NCBI GenBank assembly: GCA_041191405.1
Contig: JBEEOW010000040.1
Location: forward strand, 1 to 28,548
From: JBEEOW01 sp041191405
Lineage (GTDB): Bacteria > Bacteroidota > Bacteroidia > Cytophagales > UBA9547
Reading direction: 5' to 3'
DNA length: 28,548 nt
Shown here piece by piece: positions 15,373 through 22,144 of the stretch (its first letter is position 1; every line of letters begins with the position of its first letter). Below the pieces are notes generated by a model that made no database searches, was not told the origin of the DNA, and saw nothing but the letters and a program-made list of their open reading frames with translations. A program made the translations under genes and the position numbers.

Positions 15373-15414
15373 AACAAAAGCCATTAGCCACAATTCGGAC
15401 TAATGGCTTTTGTT
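15373..15414 (-). terminator. Internal terminator or attenuator after the candidate capsid gene
   Basis: A perfect 15-bp stem (AACAAAAGCCATTAG and its complement) with a 12-nt loop, followed on the minus strand by a broken T-run. It sits 20 bp after the capsid gene stop and 17 bp before the next start. It may stop or slow most transcripts, giving the capsid gene more mRNA than the genes behind it, or protect the capsid mRNA 3' end. Confidence 0.85.
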
Positions 15415-15433
15415 GAGTATGGAAGCTTTGAGA

Positions 15434-16159
15434 TTATTTACCAGCTTTGAAAGTGCTTAAAACTGATTGACCTGATAATGCATTTGCAATATCAGTTTCA
15501 GCATCAATAAATAAGGTCACTTGGATTTTTCTAGCAACAGTTGCAGAAATTGCTTTGGCAATTTTTACAAGTAAAGTTGCTCCACCATCTACTTTCATAA
15601 AGAAATCCTCGTCCACCAAAGTATCTGAAACTTGGTTTTCCAAGGCACGAGATAAATGTGGGTAGTAGGGTTCATTAGCAACACTATTTCCTACTTTTTG
15701 GCGGATTCTCCAAGGTTGGTCTAATTGTGTACTATCACCAAAACGATAACGCAATTTGCTCAAAGTGAACGGACGACTTGCAGATAACTCTTGAAGCTCC
15801 TCATATCTATAACCTTGAATAGTTACAGAAGCACCTTTACCTACTTGAGGTACAACATTGTCAATGTCTGCAACACCATTAAAAGGAATTGGGTATTTCT
15901 CATATTTTGAGAAAATTGGCACTAACAAATCATTGTTTTCATCAGTATTGGTGATGTCTATAATGATAGGTTTAACTCTATTTTTATGAACAACACCATT
16001 GGCATTGCCACTCATTCCAGAAAAGCTAGATGCCGAAATAAAGCTTTCTTTACCTTCGGTTAACTCACCAACATAGTTTGACATACTTGCTTCTGCACTT
16101 GCAGTAAGTTTTGCCATTTTAGCATTAAGGCTATTTCCTGTTAAAATTGACTTTTTCAT
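15434..16159 (-). CDS. Candidate major capsid protein (jelly-roll type suspected)
   Basis: 241 residues with no membrane span. An A/S-rich N-terminus (about 1-55) leads into a beta-rich body: KPIIIDITNTDENNDLLVPI, GASVTIQGYRYEELQELSA, FTLSKLRYRFGD with QLDQPW, then FFMKVDGGATLLVKI and KIQVTLFIDAETDIANALSG. The pattern of strands, a YxELxxL helix, an LxxPW segment and a final TLF-D-xx-IAxALxG resembles what I remember of small double-jelly-roll capsid proteins of membrane phages, but no alignment was possible. Support from context: second gene after the main promoter, its own strong hairpin behind it, and no other capsid candidate. Confidence 0.55.
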   Translation of the reverse strand: MKKSILTGNSLNAKMAKLTASAEASMSNYVGELTEGKESFISASSFSGMSGNANGVVHKNRVKPIIIDITNTDENNDLLVPIFSKYEKYPIPFNGVADIDNVVPQVGKGASVTIQGYRYEELQELSASRPFTLSKLRYRFGDSTQLDQPWRIRQKVGNSVANEPYYPHLSRALENQVSDTLVDEDFFMKVDGGATLLVKIAKAISATVARKIQVTLFIDAETDIANALSGQSVLSTFKAGK

Positions 16160-16272
16160 TTTGATAATCTTTTAATGATTTTAATAACAGCGTATTACCC
16201 TCCACGAATCATCTTAAAACCGTCTTCGATTGCTCTCTTGAATTAAAATATTCTCAGGTTAACTGGTTGAAA

Positions 16273-16404
16273 TTATTTTGTAGTTACTGTAACAGAAGCT
16301 TTGTCTTGCGATTCTTTGTAAGCTGAATATGCAACCACAGCGGCCAATGCTCCCACAAACACAATCCCAACATAAATTGCGATTTCTTTAAAGTTGATTT
16401 CCAT
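16273..16404 (-). CDS. 43-residue single-span membrane protein, first gene of the phage operon
   Basis: The ATG at 16402-16404 opens 43 codons ending in TAA at 16273. One span (about 8-28, IAIYVGIVFVGALAAVVAY) is followed by a charged tail KESQDKASV. It lies about 20 nt behind the predicted transcription start, ahead of the candidate capsid gene. Another frame of 57 codons overlaps it but lacks a sensible hydrophobicity pattern. Abundant small membrane proteins of this size are typical of membrane-containing phages. Confidence 0.7.
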   Translation of the reverse strand: MEINFKEIAIYVGIVFVGALAAVVAYSAYKESQDKASVTVTTK

Positions 16405-16432
16405 CTTGGATGTCTTTTTGTTTGAACTGATA

Positions 16433-16464
16433 CAAAGGTGAGAAAGAGTGTAACCATCACAAAA
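16433..16464 (-). promoter_or_regulatory. Main promoter of the phage structural operon
   Basis: On the minus strand TTTTG (complement of 16460-16464) is followed after 19 bp by CACCTTTG (complement of 16433-16440). This has the same spacing as the tRNA promoter and one mismatch to TAnnTTTG. Predicted start near 16425, about 20 nt before the first ATG. There is no clear second promoter in the next 11 kb. Confidence 0.7.
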
Positions 16465-16687
16465 TGAGGTGTTTTGTGAAATTGGTTTAAAAATTACTCT
16501 TATAGGGTAAAAAGTAGTTTGGTTAATTGAAAACTAGGTTTGATTTTACTAGTGTTGTTACTTTTATATGTTGAAAAATTTATGATTTATTTGATTTAAG
16601 TTGAAAATAGGGGTGAATCTAAAATAAATCTATATTTTTGTGTAATTCATTACTTTGTGGGAAGAGTAATTAATACTTAAAACTGAA

Positions 16688-16719
16688 AAAGCCACCTAAT
16701 TGAGAAATTGGGTGGCTTT
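16688..16719 (-). terminator. Strong hairpin terminator separating phage operon and right-hand genes
   Basis: Perfect 14-bp stem AAAGCCACCTAATT / AATTGGGTGGCTTT (one T-G pair) with a GAGA loop, a T-run on the minus strand and TTTG on the plus strand. It ends the minus-strand transcript of the 72-residue gene and insulates the phage promoter at 16450. Confidence 0.9.
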
Positions 16720-16747
16720 GCTGTTATATAATGTCTTAAATTAATCA

Positions 16748-16777
16748 TTTATTTATTTATTTATTTATTTATTTATT
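16748..16777. repeat. TTTA tetranucleotide tract
   Basis: About seven uninterrupted TTTA units. The tract overlaps the stop codon of the gene at 16765-16983. Confidence 0.9.
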
Positions 16778-16983
16778 GGCTTGTAACAAGTCTCTGGGTT
16801 GTCGTCAAATTTTCTTATTATATCTACAAAATCAGAGTATTTCATACCGTGAACTCTAGCAAAATCTACAGCATCTAAATCTTTAGATTTTATATCCACC
16901 AAAAACTTCCAATTCATATACAAGTCATATTGATAATCTAAATCAGCTAATAAACCTGTTGAGTTTTCAAGTCCACCTTCCAT
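16765..16983 (-). CDS. Hypothetical 72-residue protein
   Basis: Small acidic protein with D/Y/F-rich helices (LADLDYQYDLYMNWKFLVDI, VHGMKYSDFVDIIRKFDDN). No span or known motif. The C-terminus ...PINK and the stop fall in the TTTA tract. It follows the gene at 17000 by 16 bp, so the two are probably one transcript that stops at the 16688 hairpin. Function unknown. Confidence 0.65.
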   Translation of the reverse strand: MEGGLENSTGLLADLDYQYDLYMNWKFLVDIKSKDLDAVDFARVHGMKYSDFVDIIRKFDDNPETCYKPINK

Positions 16984-16999
16984 ATTATTCCCTTTTAAA

Positions 17000-17401
17000 T
17001 TAATTATTAATTACAATATTGTCTATTATAAATGCGTCATGTTCCGCAGGTAAAAATATAGAACCTATTTGTTTGTGAGGCAAATAGGCTTTTATAGTTA
17101 TATTCTCTAATAAAAACAATTTCCCTAATACTGATTCATTTGGAATAATACCGAATTCTGTAGATTGTTCTAACAAAACAAACTCAATAATGTCATTGAT
17201 AACAAATTCGGGTAATTTTTCATTGACTATTAGTTCATTTAGCATATTATACTCGCAATAAAACTGAATTAATGTTGGTTCATTTTCAGAATCAAAAATG
17301 TAGCTAACCAAGGTTACTAATTCTAAGTCAGAAATAATTATTTCTTTGAGATACAGATTATTGAAATTATAAATCTGCGGTGTATATATGTTATTCTCCA
17401 T
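17000..17401 (-). CDS. Hypothetical protein, paralogue of 20642-21028
   Basis: 133 residues from the ATG at 17401; an 8-residue longer form would start at 17425 inside an inverted repeat. It aligns by eye with the 128-residue protein at 20642-21028: IISDLELVTL against LTNIDLVMI, YIFDSENEP against NIYDINNNP, and the end IFLPAEHDAFIIDNIVI against FYLPDCYSSLIVNKIIF. No known domain. The two may be a duplicated partner or immunity-type pair. This is a guess. Confidence 0.68.
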   Translation of the reverse strand: MENNIYTPQIYNFNNLYLKEIIISDLELVTLVSYIFDSENEPTLIQFYCEYNMLNELIVNEKLPEFVINDIIEFVLLEQSTEFGIIPNESVLGKLFLLENITIKAYLPHKQIGSIFLPAEHDAFIIDNIVINN

Positions 17402-17409
17402 TAATAAAC

Positions 17410-17426
17410 ATTGTTTATAAAACAAT
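17410..17426. promoter_or_regulatory. Perfect inverted repeat before the 17000-17401 gene
   Basis: ATTGTTT-ATA-AAACAAT, a 7-3-7 palindrome 9 bp before the ATG at 17401. Possible operator; it differs in sequence and spacing from the three WYL-type operators. Confidence 0.45.
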
Positions 17427-17502
17427 ATTACAATCAGAGAATGCAGTGTAACTACAACGAATTATTTATTTTTCAATTCTTTTAATGTTGATTGAATTTG
17501 AA

Positions 17503-18048
17503 TTAATAAAGTAAAGAATTCGATGCATCATAAAGTGTAGGTTTTAATGTTTTTCGTAAATATAAAGGGTGCTTTGGAGTTCCATCTTTAGACAATTCTA
17601 TAAAATGTAAAGGTTTTTCTATCCATGACAAAGGTTTCCAACTATCGCCCAATTTCATATGTAATTTATTAACGATACCAGCATTACCCCATGCACAAAC
17701 AACTAAATTTGAAAGTGCTGAAATCTCCCTAAACCATTTCTCATTTTCAACTCCTTCAACTGAACTTGCAGTTAATAAATCCTTTGGGTCTGTTGCCCTA
17801 AATGGGAATAAATTGACTACATAAAAACCACCGTATCCCCAATCTTTTGCATATCCAATACAGCGTCTAATTGTTGGGTCATCATTGTTTTCATCAGCAG
17901 TTGAAGGGTTAAGCATTATAAATAATACTAATGGTTTTTCATTATCCCAAATACGACTAAGTGAATATCGGTATTTTTCGCAGTCTGACAGTATAGCATT
18001 AGCTTTAATATTAGATTTTGAAATCTCTGATTGTGATTTATTATTCAT
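17503..18048 (-). CDS. DUF1643 domain protein
   Basis: 181 residues. The DUF1643 signature is clear from about residue 25 to 170: YRYSLSRIWD, FIMLNPSTADENNDDPTIRR, YAKDWGYGGFYVVNLFPFRAT, VCAWGNAG and HPLYLRKTLKP. Members are found across bacteria, often in phages and mobile regions; the biochemical activity is not known to me. The conserved N, S, D and R residues hint at an enzyme. It is alone between a 158-bp gap upstream and a 77-bp gap downstream. Confidence 0.9.
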   Translation of the reverse strand: MNNKSQSEISKSNIKANAILSDCEKYRYSLSRIWDNEKPLVLFIMLNPSTADENNDDPTIRRCIGYAKDWGYGGFYVVNLFPFRATDPKDLLTASSVEGVENEKWFREISALSNLVVCAWGNAGIVNKLHMKLGDSWKPLSWIEKPLHFIELSKDGTPKHPLYLRKTLKPTLYDASNSLLY

Positions 18049-18206
18049 TATAGAGTTATTTTAAATAGTTTGAATTAATGCTTGCTTTATTATAAATAGG
18101 TGTAAAAACTATTTTAATTATTTCATTTCACAAAAAGGTATTTCTATTATTCAGACTTTCTATACTAGAAATATAAATTGAGAAATTAGCTGGTTTTTTT
18201 GGGTTA

Positions 18207-18542
18207 TTACTCTTCAAAGAAATTCTCTAATTGAGGGTTATTTTTAGTGAATTGAAGATGTATTTCAGACATGTTTTCTAATATTTGCCTTAATAGAACA
18301 ATATTTGGGTCTTTACAACTTTCAAGTAAATCAACTCCATCTATGGGAAATACTTCTCCCTTAAATTCTCTCACACTTTTATTCCATTCAGAAAGTTCGC
18401 CTACCATTGCTAAATTAACAAGTATTTCTTCTAATCGAATATTAGTATCTTTTAAGAAAAGATTTGTTACATGTAGAAAATCATCATAGGTAGGATATTT
18501 TTCTTCATCCTCGTTATTAGTACTTGATTGTTCGTTATTCAT
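18207..18542 (-). CDS. Hypothetical acidic helical protein
   Basis: 111 residues, rich in E, D and N at both ends and helical in between (YDDFLHVTNLFLKDTNIRLE). No membrane span or known motif. It lies 18 bp after the Sel1-repeat gene, so it is probably the last gene of the operon starting at 20573. Function unknown. Confidence 0.65.
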   Translation of the reverse strand: MNNEQSSTNNEDEEKYPTYDDFLHVTNLFLKDTNIRLEEILVNLAMVGELSEWNKSVREFKGEVFPIDGVDLLESCKDPNIVLLRQILENMSEIHLQFTKNNPQLENFFEE

Positions 18543-18560
18543 TTGATTTTAAAATTTGAT

Positions 18561-19454
18561 TTAATTTTTAACATACATTTTATACCAAGCCAAACTAGTA
18601 GCTTTATTTCTTCTTACTATTATTCCGTTCATATAAAATTCAGAAAGGATTTTTTGAGCTAATTTAAATCCTTCATTTGCAATTAATTCCAAACATTCAA
18701 TTGCAAATTTTTCATTATTTTCGATTTGAATTAATCTATAAGAGTAATCATATAAATACTGATAAATCATTGAGTTTTTAAACGATTTACCAAATGTTTT
18801 TTTGAAATATTTGATTAAAAATACCTTGGCAGATTTTAGTTTGTTTCTATTTAACTCAAAATCAGCTTTAAGTTTAAACGCTTCTAAATAATTGTTTTTT
18901 ATAGCTTTATTTATCCATTGTACAGATTTAGTTTTATTTTTAATTAGACGTATATTTTTATCTAGTCTTCCAGTTCTATATCCATAAAAATATAAGAAAC
19001 CTAACATGTATTGTGCTTTTGTAAAGCCTGAATTTGCAAATTTTTCAAGATATGTTTCAGTAGAATCTTCTAAACCTAAGTCATATCCACCTTCCTCGTA
19101 TATTGATTTAAAATAATAATCTAATCCTAAATCAATATTTTGATTTAACGTTTTGCCTTCAAAAAGAAATATTGCAATAGTTTGATAATCTCTTATTTTT
19201 TCAAGAATGGTTATTCCTAATTCAAAATATTTCTGTCCAAACTTACAAGATAGGATTTCATACCCTAAATCTCGAACTGTATAATTGTATTTAATTGATT
19301 TATTTTTAATTAAATATTCAAGTTTTTTATTTTCATAAATCAAATCTTTATTTTTATCTAATTGAGAAAAGTAATTTCCAAAATCAATGTCTTCAATATT
19401 TATATTTTCCCCTCTTAATAATTTTTGAGAGGTTTGTAAAGCTGATAGTTTCAT
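18561..19454 (-). CDS. Sel1-like repeat protein
   Basis: 297 residues, alpha-helical. Sel1/TPR-like repeats are visible at GFTKAQYMLGFLYFYGYRTG (about 145-165), TKSVQWINKAIKNNYLEAF, and EGFKLAQKILSEFYMNGIIV with TSLAWYKMY at the end. Such repeats mediate protein contacts. It lies 2 bp after the membrane protein gene 19457-19822. In this operon it may be a scaffold. Its exact partner is unknown. Confidence 0.78.
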   Translation of the reverse strand: MKLSALQTSQKLLRGENINIEDIDFGNYFSQLDKNKDLIYENKKLEYLIKNKSIKYNYTVRDLGYEILSCKFGQKYFELGITILEKIRDYQTIAIFLFEGKTLNQNIDLGLDYYFKSIYEEGGYDLGLEDSTETYLEKFANSGFTKAQYMLGFLYFYGYRTGRLDKNIRLIKNKTKSVQWINKAIKNNYLEAFKLKADFELNRNKLKSAKVFLIKYFKKTFGKSFKNSMIYQYLYDYSYRLIQIENNEKFAIECLELIANEGFKLAQKILSEFYMNGIIVRRNKATSLAWYKMYVKN

Positions 19455-19456
19455 TT

Positions 19457-19822
19457 TTATTTGGTGTTTTCTTGCAAGTTTTTATCCAAATTATCAAAAA
19501 GATAAACGTTGCCTAAAATCCCAATTCCTATAGTTTTGTTCTCATCAAGCCATTGAAATTTTGTTAATGAAAAAATTAGATAATTTTCACGATTTAGCAA
19601 TTTGTCAATAAGTTCATTAACAATAGCTCCACCCCAAAGTGAACCAACACTTGAAGCTAATTTATTTACTAAATCACCTGAATTTTCACTAGCAAATTCT
19701 TTAATCATCAAAGAATTAAACTTTAATTTAGTGGCTTCTTTATGTTCTTCTAATGTAGGGTTGGTTAGAATTAAAGTAAAAAATACAAATACTAGAATCC
19801 CAAGTGCATATTTAATGTGCAT
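19457..19822 (-). CDS. Small membrane-anchored protein, DUF4359-like
   Basis: 121 residues: one N-terminal span or uncleaved signal (about 3-21, IKYALGILVFVFFTLILTN) followed by NPTLEEHKEATKLK, a short G/S/A-rich segment and a beta-rich C-terminal part (SLTKFQWLDENKTIGIGILG, NVYLF). The NPTxEEH motif after the span reminds me of DUF4359 proteins. That assignment is tentative. It lies 7 bp after the 247-residue gene. Confidence 0.65.
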   Translation of the reverse strand: MHIKYALGILVFVFFTLILTNPTLEEHKEATKLKFNSLMIKEFASENSGDLVNKLASSVGSLWGGAIVNELIDKLLNRENYLIFSLTKFQWLDENKTIGIGILGNVYLFDNLDKNLQENTK

Positions 19823-19829
19823 AATGTAA

Positions 19830-20573
19830 TTAGTTGATTTTTAAGGAAACAGAATTAACTATATCTTGATAAATATCTTTATCTGCAATTGAAAAAAGTA
19901 GCATTTCTGTCAAAATGATATTTTCTTTTTCATTTTCAAAAAGTCTTTTATTAACTTCTTTAAGCACATTTATATATTTAATATAAGTTTCTTTTTTCGG
20001 TAAGTATAAAGTGTCTTCTTTAATTCCACTTTTAATTGATTTTAAATATATTAAAACATTTATGTCGACTTTCGCTAATTTAGGATTACGACCTTCTGGG
20101 ATTGGGAAAAAATTATCAATAAATCCATTTTTTAATAAAATCCAATTTATTGAAATTGCAACTCTAGAGTCATATATTGCATAGTCCAAAGGATTAAAAA
20201 ATGCATAAATCTTTGATGTACTTGCAATTCTAGTAAAACTTAAAGATTTAAGTGGTTTATCAATATTACTAAATATTTTTTTTAATAATTGAGTTGTATT
20301 TTCTTCTTTGCTGTTTGAAATACCTCCCCATTCTGAAACAATCCAGTTTGCCACTTTAATAAATTGCTCTTCGTTTTCGGAAGACTTATAGATTTTTAAA
20401 AACTTTGAAATTTCATGTTTAATGGTGTAATCATTAATCGATTTTTCAAGTTCTGGTATTAAAAGTTGAATACTATTTATTAAATTATTATTTAACCAAT
20501 TGTATTCATTTGTTAATGGTTTCAAATATTCAATCAAAGCATTTACAACCTTTTCTTCATTAAAATTACTCAT
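19830..20573 (-). CDS. Hypothetical protein under WYL-type operator
   Basis: 247 residues, mainly helical. Notable stretches are KVANWIVSEWGGI, RIASTSKIYAFFNPLDYAIYDSRVAISINWIL and PEGRNPKLAKVDINVLIYL. The IYDSRVA segment after an F/Y-rich helix is reminiscent of HhH-GPD-like glycosylase folds, but I see no sure helix-hairpin-helix or catalytic Lys/Asp, so I leave the function open. It heads the operon 20573-18207. Its promoter contains the shared operator. Confidence 0.65.
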   Translation of the reverse strand: MSNFNEEKVVNALIEYLKPLTNEYNWLNNNLINSIQLLIPELEKSINDYTIKHEISKFLKIYKSSENEEQFIKVANWIVSEWGGISNSKEENTTQLLKKIFSNIDKPLKSLSFTRIASTSKIYAFFNPLDYAIYDSRVAISINWILLKNGFIDNFFPIPEGRNPKLAKVDINVLIYLKSIKSGIKEDTLYLPKKETYIKYINVLKEVNKRLFENEKENIILTEMLLFSIADKDIYQDIVNSVSLKIN

Positions 20574-20599
20574 ATACTTTTTTTAATATTAGTTATTTT

Positions 20600-20635
20600 C
20601 AAAAATATTAAAAGTCATTGCAATCTATTTGCAAT
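20600..20635 (-). promoter_or_regulatory. WYL-type operator plus promoter, copy 1
   Basis: Operator ATTGCA-N7-TGCAAT at 20617-20635. On the minus strand it is followed after 9 bp by a perfect -7 box TATTTTTG (complement of 20600-20607). It drives the gene starting at 20573. Confidence 0.75.
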
Positions 20636-20641
20636 GATTAA

Positions 20642-21028
20642 TTATTTTTCAAAAATTATTTTATTTACTATCAAAGAAGAATAACAATCAGGTAAATAAA
20701 AGCCACCAATAAATTCATCCATTTCCAAAGTACAGACAAAATATATATTTGATAAATAAATTTGTGTATTTAGATTAAACGTTTCAAATTCAGTTTTTTC
20801 ACTAGAAATTGACATCAAATAATTACTAATCTTTTCAATAATATCACTATCTAAATTTATGTTCCTCATCAAAATATCAAACTGAGAATAAGTTAAGTCT
20901 AATATTTTGTTGTGAGGGTTATTATTTATATCATAAATGTTAATATGGATCATTACCAAATCTATATTAGTCAGTTTTATTGATTGAATGTATGTGTTGT
21001 TAATTATGTAAGTAGAGCTTGTTTCCAT
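20642..21028 (-). CDS. Hypothetical protein, paralogue of 17000-17401
   Basis: 128 residues with alternating beta and helical stretches (YIQSIKLTNIDLVMIHINIY, LSNIYFVCTLEMDEFIGGFY) and a conserved end FYLPDCYSSLIVNKIIF. It resembles the product of 17000-17401 along its whole length. It lies 38 bp after the DnaB-like gene and probably shares its promoter, which makes it a possible partner of that ATPase. No known domain. Confidence 0.68.
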   Translation of the reverse strand: METSSTYIINNTYIQSIKLTNIDLVMIHINIYDINNNPHNKILDLTYSQFDILMRNINLDSDIIEKISNYLMSISSEKTEFETFNLNTQIYLSNIYFVCTLEMDEFIGGFYLPDCYSSLIVNKIIFEK

Positions 21029-21066
21029 AATTATTTTAATGAATTTTAATCTTTCAAATTTTGTGT

Positions 21067-22077
21067 TTACTGTTTTAATTTATTTAGTTTATTCTTTAAA
21101 ACTTCATGAGCTAATTTATATAGAAAAGAGTAGGTATTTCCCCAATATGAACTACAAGAAATAAATTCTATCAATTCTTCAATGCTATGATTGTCAAAGT
21201 AATCATCAGCTAAACTGAATTCATATAATGACAAAGAATGAGTATTAAAATTAAAATATAATGTTTTTATTGGCCCAGAAATATTTTTTAATAAATTAAT
21301 TTCTAGTCGATTGGGAACATAATTGCCCATCTCATCATGTGTGATTAAATATAAAACTGGTCTATAAATACCTCCAATAAAATGAGCATATTTTTCTATA
21401 CTTTTTGATTCTTTAAAATCCTTTAATTGAGGTCTTCTATCTCCACCACGTTTTTCAAGTTTCTGTTTTAAAGTAGTTGTAACAAGAATTGGTATATCTA
21501 ACTCTAAAGCTAATGATGATAAATAACAAAGTAATTGTGTTCTTCCAGATTCGTTAGAAATTTCTTGCCAATATTCTGCCTCTGTTTTTATATCTTCTAT
21601 ATCAATATCATCTAAAAAAATTGCATCAAATTTTAAATTTTCATTTTGTGATTTAATTTCTTGTATTAACTCTGATGGTAATTTATTTATAGATTCTATA
21701 AATGTTATATTGTCTAATTTTGAAATTGTTTGATTTATTAATTTAAGCTTTTCATTATCAACTGATAAATTGGTCAAATCATTCATGCTGATATTTAAAA
21801 TGGGGGCAATGTATCTAGCTAAACAATCTTCAATTTTATTTTTAGTTGAAATAAATAGTACTTTTTGATTGTATTCAAAGCTGGCTTTTTGAGCTAATGA
21901 CATAAGAACTGAAGTTTTCCCATGGTTTGTTCTTCCTCCTAAAACCATTAAGCCACCTTTGTAAATCCCGTTAAAAAGATTGTCAAACTCATTAAATCCT
22001 GTTTTAAAACCTTGTTTTTTATCATTTATAAGGTTTAAATATTGCTGATAGCTACTTGAAAGTGAGTATGTTTTCAT
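21067..22077 (-). CDS. DnaB-like RecA-fold ATPase without N-terminal domain
   Basis: 336 residues. The replicative-helicase C-terminal fold is clear: Walker A GGRTNHGKT (about 47-55), Walker B DAIFLDD (about 151-157), RGGDRRPQLKDFKESKSIEK (about 210-229; compare the DnaB motif RxDxRPxLSDLRESGSIE) and LLKNISGP. The DnaB N-terminal primase-binding domain is absent. The SLEM motif, which carries the catalytic glutamate in DnaB, is replaced by STKN, so hydrolysis may be weak or different. A 50-residue C-terminal tail is unlike DnaB. It sits behind operator copy 2. Could be a defence ATPase or a mobile-element helicase. Confidence 0.82.
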   Translation of the reverse strand: MKTYSLSSSYQQYLNLINDKKQGFKTGFNEFDNLFNGIYKGGLMVLGGRTNHGKTSVLMSLAQKASFEYNQKVLFISTKNKIEDCLARYIAPILNISMNDLTNLSVDNEKLKLINQTISKLDNITFIESINKLPSELIQEIKSQNENLKFDAIFLDDIDIEDIKTEAEYWQEISNESGRTQLLCYLSSLALELDIPILVTTTLKQKLEKRGGDRRPQLKDFKESKSIEKYAHFIGGIYRPVLYLITHDEMGNYVPNRLEINLLKNISGPIKTLYFNFNTHSLSLYEFSLADDYFDNHSIEELIEFISCSSYWGNTYSFLYKLAHEVLKNKLNKLKQ

Positions 22078-22096
22078 TTTGATTTAAATTATGATA

Positions 22097-22132
22097 CAAT
22101 TTTACTTAAGTAGATTGCAATCTATCTGCAAT
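22097..22132 (-). promoter_or_regulatory. WYL-type operator plus promoter, copy 2
   Basis: Operator ATTGCA-N7-TGCAAT at 22114-22132. On the minus strand it is followed after 9 bp by TAAAATTG (complement of 22097-22104), one base off the -7 consensus. It lies between the WYL gene stop and the DnaB-like gene start. Confidence 0.72.
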
Positions 22133-22144
22133 GAGATAAAAAGT

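Noticed and set aside
4343..16404. A contractile injection system or tailed prophage.
   Set aside because: No sheath, tube, baseplate, tape measure, portal or terminase is seen; the many single-span proteins point another way.
16748..16777. TTTA tract at the end of a gene as a phase-variation switch.
   Set aside because: Every frame of (AAAT)n meets TAA within a few codons and the tract touches only the last residues, so slippage would change little.
18157..18171. Inverted repeat TTTCTA-TAC-TAGAAA as an operator for the DUF1643 gene.
   Set aside because: It is over 100 bp from the start codon, short and AT-rich, with no promoter box beside it.
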